Positions 35,275 to 45,591 of a DNA stretch of 64,000 nt are shown piece after piece. The stretch is from assembly GCA_029204225.1 (NCBI GenBank), contig CM055109.1:48570599-48634598 (forward strand), given 5' to 3'. The stretch comes from Diphasiastrum complanatum. Lineage: Eukaryota; Streptophyta; Lycopodiopsida; Lycopodiales; Lycopodiaceae. How positions within the stretch are numbered: the stretch's first letter is position 1; each line of letters begins with the position of its first letter. The notes below the pieces were generated by a model. That model saw only the letters and a list, made by a program, of their open reading frames with translations. It did not search any database and had not been told where the DNA came from. A program made the position numbers and the translations under genes.

Positions 35275-38200
35275 GGTGTGTCAACACTTTTGCATATTTC
35301 CATCTTAAACTTCTTCAAAAGACTTTGAGCATAGTTTACTTGACTTATAAAGATAAAATCAGACCCTCTAAGTACTTCTATGCCTAAAATGAAGTGAAGA
35401 CACCCTAGATCTACCATCTTGAACTCTAAGGATAGATCTATCTTGATTTTTTCAATACCATCAACACTATTTCCACTAATGATGATGTCATCTACATAAA
35501 TGAGTAAAAGTACAATACCAACATCATCAAACTTAATGTAAAGAGTGGGATCATATTCACTTTGAACAAAAGAAAGTGAAATAAGATAGCAATGTAGTCT
35601 TGAATTCCAAGATCTCGAGGCTTGCTTCAAGCCATAGATGCTTCTTTGGAGATGGCATACTTTGTTCTCCATTCCATGCTTGATGAACCCTTGTGGCTGC
35701 TCCATATAGATATCCTCTTCCAAAAAACCATTCAAGAAAGCATTAGAGACATCCATTTGACATAGAATCCATCCAAAATGTGATGCAAGTGCAATGATTA
35801 GTCTTATTGTGACCATCTTGGCCACGGGTGCAAAAGTTTCCTCATAGTCTATCCCTCTCTCTTGAGCATAACCTTTTGCAACTAATCTTGCTTTATGTTT
35901 GTTAACACTCCCATTTGCATTCAACTTAAGCTTGAAGACCCACTTGCATCCTATTACATTCCTTTGAGGTCTCTCAACAAGCAACCAAGTTTCATTCTCA
36001 ATCAAGGCATCATACTCATCCAACATAGCTTTATACCATTCTTTGGAGTTCAATGCATCTTCAACATTAGACGGTTCTTCAAAACTAGATAAAGCATAAG
36101 AAGTGGATGAGATACCCTCAACTTGCTGTCCTTTGCCTTGATATGTGAGCCTTGATGGCTCCACTTTTGCCCTTGAAGATCTCCTTGGTGTGATAGGTGG
36201 GTTTGGTGCTTGCTCCTCCATGAGCTCCTCCTCAAAACCAAGATCTTGCTCCTCGGCCATCTTCTTCTTGATTGTTGGAGCACTTGAGCCTTCTTCAAGC
36301 ATATGCATATGATGTTCATCAAAGATGACATCCCTTGAAACAACAAATTTGTTCAAGGATGGGAGATAGACTTTGTAGCCCTTGCTTGAGCTTGCATATC
36401 CAAGCATGATCCCTCTTGTGGAAGATGGATCCTCCTTGGTTCTTGTTTCCAATGGCACATGCACATAACATATACACCCAAAAACTTTCAAGTGATTAAG
36501 ATTGGGTTTCTTTCCATACAACATCTCATAAGGAGTTTTGCCTTCAATTGCTTTGCAAGACACCCTATTCATCAAGTAGTTTGCACATACAAGAGACTCA
36601 CCCCAAAAGGATTTGGGAAAACAAGCATCTAATCTTAAAGCCTTAGAACATTCACATAATGTTCTATTCCTTCTTTCAGAAACTCCATTTTGTTGAGGAG
36701 TGTAAGGACAAGAAGTCTCTTTCTTGATCCCTTCCTCCTCACAAAAGGCCTTGAACTCATTGGAGATGAATTCTCCACCATTGTCACTTCTAAGAATCTT
36801 GATGCTATGATTATGATGCTTTTCCACAAACAACTTGGACTTTACAAAAGTATCAAATACTTGAGACTTGAGGGAAAGTAAGAACACCCAACAATATCTT
36901 GAGTAGTCATCAATGAAGGTTAAAAACATGGATGAACCTCCATTAGATTTGGTGCTAGCAATGTGCACATCCGAGTGTATGAGTTCAAGAGGATGAGATG
37001 ACTTTGTGATGGAGTTAGGAAACACCTTCTTATGTGCCTTGGATAAGGCACAAGCTTCACAAACCTTGTCTTCCTTCCCAATAGACCTTGGTAGGCCTAA
37101 AGCATACTCCTCCTTGATCATAGCCTCCATGGAACCCGAGTTGACATGTCCAAGTCTTTTGTGCCATAAAGTAAAGGTAGATATCTTGCTCTTCTCGGCC
37201 AACATGACAACATTAGTATCCACAAATGCATCCAACTTATAAAGTTTGCCAAGTCTAGTGCCCTTAGCCACTATCTTACCCTTCTTCTTGATGAAACATT
37301 CATTTGAAGCAAAGTCAACATTGAAACCATTGTCTACCATTTGGCCAACACTTAGTAGATTCTTTGTTATTGTAGGAATGTACAAAACACCTTCTATGTT
37401 GATCTTTTTGGAAGATCCTAAGCAAAGGGGAATGCTACCAACTCCTTCAATCTTACAAGCTTCATCATTTGCTGTATAGATAGACTTTATAGGTCCATCA
37501 TAAGATAAGAGAGAAGAGAAAAACTCCCTTTTACTAGTCATGTGTGAACTAGCACCCGAGTCAATCCACCAAGGATCTTCTCCTTTGAAGCTTGTTGAAG
37601 AAAATATGGACATCATGAGAGAGTCCTCATGTGAACTCTCCTCCTCCTCCTCTTTGCTCATGCTGGCTTGGCTTTGATCTTGCTTCCTCTTGAAGCATTC
37701 TGAGGCATAATGCCCCATCTTGCTACAATAGTAGCACTTCACCTTTGATTTGTCCTTCTTGACTTTGGTGGTTGATGGAGATGCCTTTGGGGGTCCTTCT
37801 TGATCCTCAAGCTTTGTAGACTTCTTGAATGTTGATCCTTTGCCTTTGGACTTGCCTTTGCCTTTGGTGAAGAGAGCTTGGTCATCTCCACCTTGGATGG
37901 AAAGCCTATCCATCCTCTCTTGCATTTGGCTCCTTCTTGATTCCTCGGCCATGAGCGTGCCTTGGAGTTCTTCAAGTATGGGTAGCTTACCCATAATTGC
38001 ATATCCCTGAACCAAATTGTCAAATTCAAAGCTTAGTCCATTCAATATGAGTTGAACAAGCTCTTCATCCTTGATAGGTTCACCTATAAAGGCTAGCTCT
38101 TTGTTCAATTCTTTTACTCTTAGGACAAAAGTATGTGCACTCTCTCCTTTCTTTTGATAGCTTCTATAGATTTGATTCTTCAAAGCTAACATTCTAGTTT

Positions 38201-38501
38201 GGTTCTTGGATTCATAGACCTTTTGCAAAGTCTCCCAAGCATCTTGAGCTGAAGTGCAATCTCCTACCTCTCTTAAGAGTTCATTTGCAACATTCATTTT
38301 TATGCAATGTAGTGCAACATTGCACCTCTTGATGTATTTGGCTTTTTCTTGAGGATGAATAGGTTCACCCTCCTTACCATTTACAATTTCCATCAGATCT
38401 TGCATGATCATGATAGATTCCATTCTAACTTTCCATATGGAATAGTTAGTTTTGTTGAGCCTTTCATTAGTATCCAAAAGATATGCATTTATAGATGCCA
38501 T
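35259..38501 (-). CDS. Ty1/copia gag-pol polyprotein of element C
   Basis: A 1080-codon frame. Domains by residue: gag (NYSIWKVRMES at 19-29), CCHC knuckle C256-C259-H264-C269, aspartic protease D314 in WIDSGASSHM, pre-integrase LWHKRLGH at 445-452 with CEAC, and integrase D511, D573 and E609 (35 residues between the last two, DD35E). The SRDVIF tail is near 722, and RT has D917 in QMDVSNAFLNG and YVDD at 1002-1005. All catalytic residues are present. It ends prematurely at TPWSKM because one A is missing from what should be CCA-ATG-GAG (compare element B at 60220), which pushes RNase H into the other frame. The element was intact until very recently and could be mobilised by related copies. 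Confidence 0.95.
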   Translation of the reverse strand: MASINAYLLDTNERLNKTNYSIWKVRMESIMIMQDLMEIVNGKEGEPIHPQEKAKYIKRCNVALHCIKMNVANELLREVGDCTSAQDAWETLQKVYESKNQTRMLALKNQIYRSYQKKGESAHTFVLRVKELNKELAFIGEPIKDEELVQLILNGLSFEFDNLVQGYAIMGKLPILEELQGTLMAEESRRSQMQERMDRLSIQGGDDQALFTKGKGKSKGKGSTFKKSTKLEDQEGPPKASPSTTKVKKDKSKVKCYYCSKMGHYASECFKRKQDQSQASMSKEEEEESSHEDSLMMSIFSSTSFKGEDPWWIDSGASSHMTSKREFFSSLLSYDGPIKSIYTANDEACKIEGVGSIPLCLGSSKKINIEGVLYIPTITKNLLSVGQMVDNGFNVDFASNECFIKKKGKIVAKGTRLGKLYKLDAFVDTNVVMLAEKSKISTFTLWHKRLGHVNSGSMEAMIKEEYALGLPRSIGKEDKVCEACALSKAHKKVFPNSITKSSHPLELIHSDVHIASTKSNGGSSMFLTFIDDYSRYCWVFLLSLKSQVFDTFVKSKLFVEKHHNHSIKILRSDNGGEFISNEFKAFCEEEGIKKETSCPYTPQQNGVSERRNRTLCECSKALRLDACFPKSFWGESLVCANYLMNRVSCKAIEGKTPYEMLYGKKPNLNHLKVFGCICYVHVPLETRTKEDPSSTRGIMLGYASSSKGYKVYLPSLNKFVVSRDVIFDEHHMHMLEEGSSAPTIKKKMAEEQDLGFEEELMEEQAPNPPITPRRSSRAKVEPSRLTYQGKGQQVEGISSTSYALSSFEEPSNVEDALNSKEWYKAMLDEYDALIENETWLLVERPQRNVIGCKWVFKLKLNANGSVNKHKARLVAKGYAQERGIDYEETFAPVAKMVTIRLIIALASHFGWILCQMDVSNAFLNGFLEEDIYMEQPQGFIKHGMENKVCHLQRSIYGLKQASRSWNSRLHCYLISLSFVQSEYDPTLYIKFDDVGIVLLLIYVDDIIISGNSVDGIEKIKIDLSLEFKMVDLGCLHFILGIEVLRGSDFIFISQVNYAQSLLKKFKMEICKSVDTPWSKM

Positions 38502-39299
38502 CTAGTCTCCTAATCAAGGACTTGACACAAATGAAGGTTACTTCTATTGATTTGATTGAAGGTCTACCTTATCCCACTTCTTAGGGACCTGAAAAGATCA
38601 GTAATAGACTTCCTATAAAGATCTAAGAATGATCTCTAACAAAATCAAATCATAGAATACTAGAAACAATGCACTTGCTTGATTGAAGTAGACAATACTA
38701 GTAGAATTGCCCCTCTTTCTATAAAGAACATTAAAGCTTCCAAATGATCTGATCAAGAGTGAATTTCAGCAACCTAATATACTTCCAAAATCACTTGTAA
38801 AAGAGCTAAATGGAACTTAATGAGGATGCAATACAATCTACTATCCAATCACAAGCAAAAAATGATCAAAATTGATGAAAAATTGATCTAATTTGGTGCA
38901 TAAGTCAAGCAATGGTTGGACTGAACCTAAATCACTTTAGGAGGTGCCTACTACACCTTAGAACAACCTTGAAGAGTCCCCAAAACTCTGATATTCCCTC
39001 TCCTTGAATGCTAGAAAGCCTCCTCTATGAAATCACCTCCAAAACTCGCTTAGAAATCAATGCTTGGAGCAAGCAAAACTTGCTATCTTGGTAATGTGAA
39101 TTGAATTCAACTTTGCCTCTGGTTTTAGACACCTAAACACCTGCAAATGAAGTCACACAACACCAATCTCCAATGTATTTGACTCACTTTGAGTTCTAGA
39201 ATCAATACTAGATGCTAAGATCCAATCTACACAAGATTTAGATCAAAAATTGTGATCAAATTGAATGAAAACCAAGGATTTAGCTCATTTCAACCTTTA

Positions 39300-39312
39300 G
39301 GCTCTGATACCA
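39300..39312 (-). other. primer-binding site of element C
   Basis: TGGTATCAGAGCC on the minus strand, immediately adjacent to the 5' LTR. It is complementary to the 3' end of plant initiator methionine tRNA. Confidence 0.9.
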
Positions 39313-39994
39313 TGTAAAAATTACAGCAAATAAGGATCCTAAAACACTTGAAATGATGAGGGAAACAATAGATTATGATTTCATAAGATTAGCACAAGTT
39401 GAACCATCAAAATCCATCAAAAATCTATGCTTGAATCTCACTAAATGGCCCAAATCCTTGAAGAAGGATTCACACGTGTGAAAGTACGGCCTCCCACAGT
39501 CTGAGTACTGTACACCAGACCTACATTCACTCCTATAATCATTAGTAATCACAAGTACTCAAACAATTATGAACATAGAGAGCAATTGCACCATTATGAG
39601 AGAAAAAACATGAAATTGCTTGATTGATTTTGGTGAGATATCATCACCTATATATACATGATCCATCACGGTTTTGGGCAGGTATGAGTAGCCCTAAACC
39701 TATCCCTAATGCTAATTTTGGTGGATCTTTCATCCCTACCAAGTTAGGGTTGGAATCTTGGAGATCCCTCAACAATGCAAAAATTACCAAAAATAGCTCC
39801 TATTTTTTCTCCCTTGTATCTAAGCATAATTTGGACTCATTCCAAAGGTTCTAACACTTAGGTCTACTTGAGAACATCCTTATGAATGGAATCCTATGCT
39901 ATTTGGCACGTGTGACAAGCCACATCATGACCATCTAACTATTTACAAGTCATATGACCAAAACTAGTCAAGCTAGAATTGTGAATTTTTAACA
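39313..39994 (-). repeat. 5' LTR of element C
   Basis: 682 bp, the promoter-bearing copy for minus-strand transcription. It shares every block with the left LTR apart from one base. Confidence 0.95.
39649..39656 (-). promoter_or_regulatory. TATA box in the 5' LTR of element C
   Basis: TATATATA followed by GG on the minus strand, in the middle of the LTR, where the U3/R start site of a copia LTR is expected. The G-box-like palindrome TTCACACGTGTGAA lies about 170 bp away. Confidence 0.5.
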
Positions 39995-40494
39995 GTTTCT
40001 TTGTTGTAGTTGCCTCTTGTCAAAGACTTCATTTGAGTCTTGTTGATCTTGGGCTTTTTTTTGTATTTTTTCTTTCCTCTTGTAAAGAGGGCCTTCTCCT
40101 GGTCATCATTTGCTTCTCCTTCTCATCATTCTTTCATCTGCAACAAGACTGACTGCTCTTTCGAATGTCATCTCAAGTAAGCTCAGGATGAGCATTCTTA
40201 GTGGCTGGTAGAATGAAGGTAGAGATGAAGTACATCAACTGCTGTGGTGCTGGGACTTGATGCTCCTGTCTAGATGCAGAAAGTTGAGCAAAGATTGTTC
40301 TGATCTTCTCAACATGTTGATCCAACTCATTGCCATCCCATCACAAGCTTTGTAGCTGATTATGGAGGTACATCACCGATGCGACTGTCCTCACTTCGTA
40401 CGCCTTTTAGCAGCGTTTTGATCTTGAACTTCCATACACGATAATTTGCGCCATCAAGATTGATTGCAATCCTAGCCTGAATTGTAGTGGCCAT
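39995..40494 (-). pseudogene. copia gag of element D, 5' part
   Basis: The minus-strand ATG at 40494 begins MATTIQARIAINLDGANYRV and continues with WKFKIKTLL, the N-terminal gag signature of plant copia elements ('L.G.NY..W'). Stops appear in the following ~300 bp. Near the element C target site it becomes Lys-rich (LFTRGKKKYKKKPK), the run-up to the zinc knuckle found on the other side of the insertion. Confidence 0.65.
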
Positions 40495-40511
40495 ATTGTA
40501 TCTAATGACTT

Positions 40512-40524
40512 TGCTCTGATACCA
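40512..40524 (-). other. primer-binding site of element D
   Basis: TGGTATCAGAGCA on the minus strand, 18 bases before the gag ATG. A TG dinucleotide starting a probable LTR follows directly. Confidence 0.75.
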
Positions 40525-41941
40525 TGTCTGAGAATCATGTTTGGACTACAATGCTCAGCTCTGTGTGCCTATTCTTGGCAGAAGTGTGCTACACAATGCA
40601 TTCAATTGCAGGACCTGAATACATGGCTATCAGTCACAAACATTGTAGTAATCAATCAAACAATAACAGATGTAATGCAGAGATCATAGTTGGAAGAACA
40701 AAATCTGTTTTGTATTTGATTTTCTTTCAGAGTAAGTCGGCAGCGCGTCGCTCATTGGCAGCCTGATGCCTTCTCTTACAAATATGTATATTACTTCTTG
40801 CATATACATCTACTTTTCTTACGTTCTATTGATTTTGATCTATACTTATGTCCCACCAGGTGGGATTACAAGGCATCTTAACTTATTATTACAAGAAAGG
40901 TTTAAATTAAACTCTTAGTTAACTATCTCTCTGGTAACGTCACTTTACGACTGGAGCATGACGGTTTAAAGTTTCACGCTTGTCGAGCTATGGTCCCGAT
41001 AGTTTGACTTGACCGACAATTCAATTTGCTCAACGTCTATCTTTAGCACTTCTTTTGGGGTCCGATATATCGGTGTCGGTGACTTCCAATTTATCCCATC
41101 GCTCCCTGCCCCCCCCCGGGGAATGCAAGAAAATGGTTGCATTTGTTCACCATCTCCAACAGCAGGGGCATGATCGACTTCATTGACATCGACTTCATCG
41201 ACTCAACTTAAGTTCACCAACATCCCGACTTCGACTCCATCGACATATTCTGAAGGGCGAACCAATCGAGTCGACTTGTTCGACACCTTCGACGATTGTC
41301 GACTATCACCATTCAAAATGGAGCTCTTCCTCTACCCTGTCCGTCGACATAGACTACATCACAGTTCATTTCAGCACTTTGCAATAACTGCACTACTTAC
41401 GTCTCTTGCTCGCGCAATTGTTATAACTGACGCATGTATACATGACATAACAACAACACACTATTGATAGACATAAATGCATGACATCAGAGTCAATCTG
41501 TGAAAGCGTGATTCAGAGTTCCTTCGAGAACTCCATTGTATCAGAATTATCTGATTCCACAAGATTAGAGATTTCAGAGAGAGTGAATGTATTTCAAGAA
41601 GTAGAGATAGAATTCAATTTGTACTAACATAGTAAGATCACAACACACAGTGCGCTATTACTGTGAACCATTCTCGGGCACATGATCGTGATCTGATCAT
41701 TGTATTCACAATAGCCTAATGTAGATTCTCTATTTACTTAATGTGTGTTTTACACTATCAAATACTTTCTGATAATTTCTTTCTCTTACACTTATACTCG
41801 TTCCAGGACTCAATCGAAATATCTAATCTTGAAGGAAGCATGGCTGTCATAGACGCCTAATTGTCTCACTCCCTTCATGGTGGTCATTGACACCTACTAA
41901 GATATTCCTCTTGTCGACCTAAGTAATAGTCTGAATCAACA
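40525..41941 (-). repeat. probable 5' LTR of element D (outer end tentative)
   Basis: It begins TGTCTGAGAATC next to the primer site. A possible far end is ...GAATCAACA at 41941, giving a TG...CA segment of about 1.4 kb. No second copy is in the window to confirm this. The segment holds the TCGAC-rich array at 41171-41350 and a run of C at about 41109-41117. Confidence 0.4.
41171..41350. repeat. TCGAC/CATCGAC motif cluster
   Basis: About ten TCGAC pentamers in 180 bp, often spaced as ATCGACTTC or TTCGAC. It lies inside the probable LTR of element D and resembles clusters at 51361-51525 and 52090-52250. Confidence 0.65.
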
Positions 41942-42247
41942 GTTGGTAAAGATCCTGTTATAATTTATATCTTGAGTTTTTCTCTTGACTGGATCTCGCA
42001 TTGTTTCAGCAAGAGTAATATTAGAGATCATAAAATAATTCCCAATACAAACACTCATTCCACAAATAATCCAACATAAATAGTGGTTCATTGTACCTCA
42101 TTTTCATGTTCAATCAAAAGAAGATGGATAGTCTACCATTTTGGCAATTGGATGTCCTTTTTTCTATCACTTCATCTCGCATCTTGTCGTGGTTTGTCTA
42201 TTTATGTTTTTTTTTGTGATTATTTGATCCTTTTTATTTTTCGCTAT

Positions 42248-42348
<101 letters not shown>

Positions 42349-42503
42349 AAAATAAGCTTTGATTTAGAGATTTATCAAGATTAATGCTTGGTTGGCGGTT
42401 AGGTTTCATTTGGAAGCTTGCATAACATCTTGTGAATAGACATTCCTCCCTTAAAAACGAACTACTGCATTACAAGAAAGGAAAAACAACTTTTATTTCC
42501 TAT

Positions 42504-42645
42504 TTGCATTGCTATTGTGTGGATCTACAAAATATGTTTAGAATTAGGTGGGGAAAACAATTTCAAAATCCTCTTTGCATTGCTATTGTGTGGATCTACA
42601 AAATATGTATAAAATTAGGTGGGGAAAACAATTTCAAAATCCTCT
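42504..42645. repeat. 71-bp tandem duplication
   Basis: Two nearly identical copies begin TTGCATTGCTATTGTGTGG at 42504 and 42575 and run through GGTGGGGAAAACAATTTC. Confidence 0.9.
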
Positions 42646-42685
42646 TTAATAAAAATATTAATAACTTAGAATTAATTTTATATAT

Positions 42686-43145
42686 ATAGACATGTAACTT
42701 CCACCCAAGCAAGCCATCCAACTTAACCAACTCAAAGCTTTGTCATGGCACCCAAGCAAGCTATCCAACTCATTTCCAAGAGCCCAACAAAGTTTACATT
42801 CACACAAGATATTGTTGGACAACCATAAACATGTAACTTCCACCCAAGCAAGCCATCCAACTCATTTCCAAGAGCCCTCACGGTTTAGGTATACCTTGTG
42901 TGAATGTAAACTTTGTTGGGCTCTTGGAAGTGAGTTTGATGGCTTGCTTGGGTGGACGTTACCTGTTTATGGTTGTCCAACAATACCTTGTGTGAATGTA
43001 AACTTTGTTGGGCTCTTGGAAATCAGTTGGATGGCTTGCTTGGGTAGGAGTTACCTGTTTATGGTTGTCCAGCTCGGTGCACTCATGACAAAGCTTTGAG
43101 TTGGTTAAGTTGGATGGCTCGCTTGAGATGGATTTTACATGTTCC
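42686..43145. repeat. foldback: inverted repeat with ~200-bp arms
   Basis: The left arm (about 42686-42875) is the reverse complement of the right arm (about 42920-43145). Shared blocks in order are CTCTTGGAA, GGCTTGCTTGGGT, GTTTATGGTTGTCC, TTGTGTGAATGTAAAC and CATGACAAAGCTTTGAG. The spacer is only about 45 bp. Each arm is itself built of two copies of a ~90-bp subunit. An RNA across it would form a long, imperfect hairpin of the kind processed into small RNAs. A foldback transposon is the alternative. Confidence 0.8.
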
Positions 43146-44866
43146 TAACGAAGTGTTAAGTTGGTTAAGTCCGATATAAGTCAAATTGTTTGCTTGGAAG
43201 GAAGTTATCTACATCGGGCTACCTAGCCTGGCATGGCGCCAGATTGGCTCTCATCGTTGGTGACATGGCTTCAAGTTGGTTAGGTCTGTTCTTTGTTGGC
43301 ATGTTGGTTGCTTGCATGTCAAGTGGGTTGGATGAGCAAGCATTCAATTCAAGAAGCTAGGTTGTAGTTCTCGACTCCCTTTGAGATGCCCACACTAGCA
43401 TAGTCTGGTTGCTTTGCATGTAACAGAAATCTATGCATGAAAAGTTGGTTATTGGAAATATTATTTGACTGTTAGATTTTGCTAATTTTAACAAGAAAAA
43501 TATACAAAGCATGCAGTTGAGTATAAAGTATTTCAATCTGGCCCACACTCTCCAATACTCACAAATAGATTTCCCTCGCATCTCGAAGGCACTTGCTGCA
43601 AGAGTTGTCTTGCAAATTGCTGCCCAATATAATAAGTGCACATCACTTGAGATCACACATCACACAATTAACTCACAAGTTTAAGAAATAGGAGCCTTGT
43701 AAAAGTGATTGTAGCAGGAGCCCTAGATTAATTTGATAAGAAAATTTAGTTTCAAAAACCAAACTCAATAAAATGAGGAGTAATTGTGCACCTCGCAAAC
43801 AAGTGTTAACAATAGGAGCCTAGAAGTATTTTGCATGTGTGAGTTAGAAGTTGCCTATATGTGCAAGGGGTGTTGTAATTCTTTGATTGCCTTGTGGCGA
43901 ATAACTATTGGTTTGTGCTGAAAAAGATGTAGAGAGAGCTTCTCACCTTCTCCTCATGTCATTGGAGGGTGAACCATACAAGATGGCATATAAAATGCAT
44001 GGGTCCACGCCCTCCCCCATCTCTCAATGGAATGATTGAGTTTTTTTTAATAGTTGAATTGGGACAAATGATTTTTTGAATTTCCCCACAAACATTTCAA
44101 CTTAAAATTTGCCACACATTACTAACTAGTATTCGGCTCTCACTCTTCGTTCGTCTCGCCTTCTCAGAGACCTCCTCGGTCTAAGGTGAGAGGTGATCTT
44201 GGATAGCAGTTAAGAATAAAGCCACAGTTGATCTAAAGCTAAGCTATGAAAGCATCACATAAGCAAGACTTAAGCTATGAAAGCAGCACATAAGCAAGAC
44301 TTAACCCTAGAAAGCAGGAAAGAGAGAGGTCAATATCATCAGCTGAATAACAAATGACACAGTTTCCCTACTTATAGCCAAGAGGAAGCCCTAAAAGGAA
44401 GCTTCTGGTGGCTAGGGCCCAACTGGGAGAAATAATAGCAAGAAGGCCCCCACTCTCCAGTAATATGTCCAAATGGCCTAATAATGAATAATAAGGCCAA
44501 AGGCCAACCATATAGTCTAAGTGTCACTAATGAATAAAAAAGGGCCCAAGGCCTGCTTATGCATAAAGTAAAGTAAATGTAAATGGGTGCGACGAATGTA
44601 ATGAGCCAAGTCCATAACTGTAGCTCTGGCCGAGTATCTTGGAGATTCGTCAGAATCAGCCAACAATAATGATTAATTGGGCTGCAAAAAAAGGGAAGGG
44701 AAAAGCCCTTCGCCCTTATAGGCATTGCCCAACAAGCAGATTTGGTCCCGCTGCCATTGTGTCATGCGGCACAAGTAGGGGCAACAGAATGCTCATTATA
44801 AATTTCAAAAATTTTGTGGGCTTTTGTTTGGTTTCTTATATATGCAATGTCCAAAAACACACACAG
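43146..44866. other. unassigned sequence
   Basis: No gene was recognised. A short tandem duplication of AGCTATGAAAGCA...CATAAGCAAGACTTAA lies at about 44243-44303. Confidence 0.5.
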
Positions 44867-45041
44867 AGTCCATCACAGTGGGGTGCACTGGGTAGAGTTG
44901 TTGACTGTCACCGGAAAGGTGTTGGCTCGAATCCCGACCACTATGTAGTGACATCTAAGGAGACTAGCTCCGTAAATGGCATTGCCAAGCTATATATATA
45001 TATGTTGTATATAAAAACCATTAGTTGCTTACTGTGTATAA

Positions 45042-45045
<4 letters not shown>
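44867..45045 (+). mobile_element. tRNA-derived SINE
   Basis: The head resembles a tRNA: box A region CTGGGTAGAGTTG at 44888-44900, an anticodon-loop-like CTGTCAC at 44905-44911 (that of tRNA-Asp, GUC), and box B GGCTCGAATCC at 44924-44934. A non-tRNA body of about 100 bp and an AT-rich tail follow. The flanks AAAAACACACACA at 44853-44865 and 45041-45053 look like a target-site duplication, although the right one merges with an (AC)n repeat. It lies about 550 bp upstream of GSH1. Confidence 0.65.

Positions 45046-45074
<29 letters not shown>
45045..45074 (+). repeat. (AC)n microsatellite
   Basis: Fifteen AC units at the tail of the SINE, probably grown from its insertion site or tail. Confidence 0.9.
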
Positions 45075-45076
<2 letters not shown>

Positions 45077-45446
45077 TTTGTTTATAATTATATATATGTA
45101 AAAGATTTAAGAAGTGCCAAATACTTATAGGTCAAAATCAGGTGTCAATGTATCTCACATGGGCAGCATTCAGGAGGGTGGGGGCTTGGGACCAAAGCAG
45201 GCAAGGGGGGGTGCAGGGGGGGTTGGGGGTGGTGTTTTGGTTTTGCAATTCCTTTGCCTTCCAAATTCCCTTCTCCCTCCTCCTCTGTATTTTTGTGTAT
45301 GATTTGATACATAAAAAGCTTTAACCCGTTCAATACACCTTAAGTGTCAGGCTGCTCCTCCTCCTCCTGCCGCTGCTGCTTCTTCTGTGGAGTATTATTA
45401 TGTACTACACGTTGTTGAGTGTCGGACGGCATTCTTCTGATACAAA

Positions 45447-45447
45447 T

Positions 45448-45478
<31 letters not shown>

Positions 45479-45485
45479 CGCGCGC
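45447..45485 (+). repeat. (TG)n(CG)n alternating tract in the GSH1 5' region
   Basis: About twelve TG units run directly into eight CG units, ending 106 bp before the GSH1 start codon. This is a 39-bp uninterrupted purine-pyrimidine alternation, a classic Z-DNA-prone sequence. A short (CATC)n repeat follows at about 45533-45553. Confidence 0.9.
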
Positions 45486-45591
45486 TTTTAGCTGCTGAGT
45501 TATTAGTTTAGGTTTCTGTATAGAAGAGTGAGCCATCCATCCATCCATCCATCTATTCATATCTCAGGCTTCAAGCTTCCCATCGATCGCC

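Larger units (their letters stand above)
33838..39994 (-). mobile_element. young, complete Ty1/copia element C (6157 bp)
   Basis: It has two 682-bp LTRs (33838-34519 and 39313-39994), which I could distinguish at only one base, and a 5-bp target-site duplication GTTTC at 33833-33837 and 39995-39999. The primer site is at 39300-39312, a purine tract lies beside the 3' LTR, and one gag-pol reading frame is broken only by a single-base deletion near 35271. The insertion is therefore very recent. It sits in the gag of element D in the same orientation. Confidence 0.95.

Noticed and set aside
44880-44945. A functional tRNA-Asp gene
   Set aside because: Box A and B and the anticodon loop are recognisable, but the acceptor stem does not pair and an unrelated body and tail follow, so a SINE fits better.
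45145-45333. Small ORFs rich in Pro/Gly upstream of GSH1
   Set aside because: They arise from G-rich and microsatellite sequence; no conservation signal and no plausible start context.
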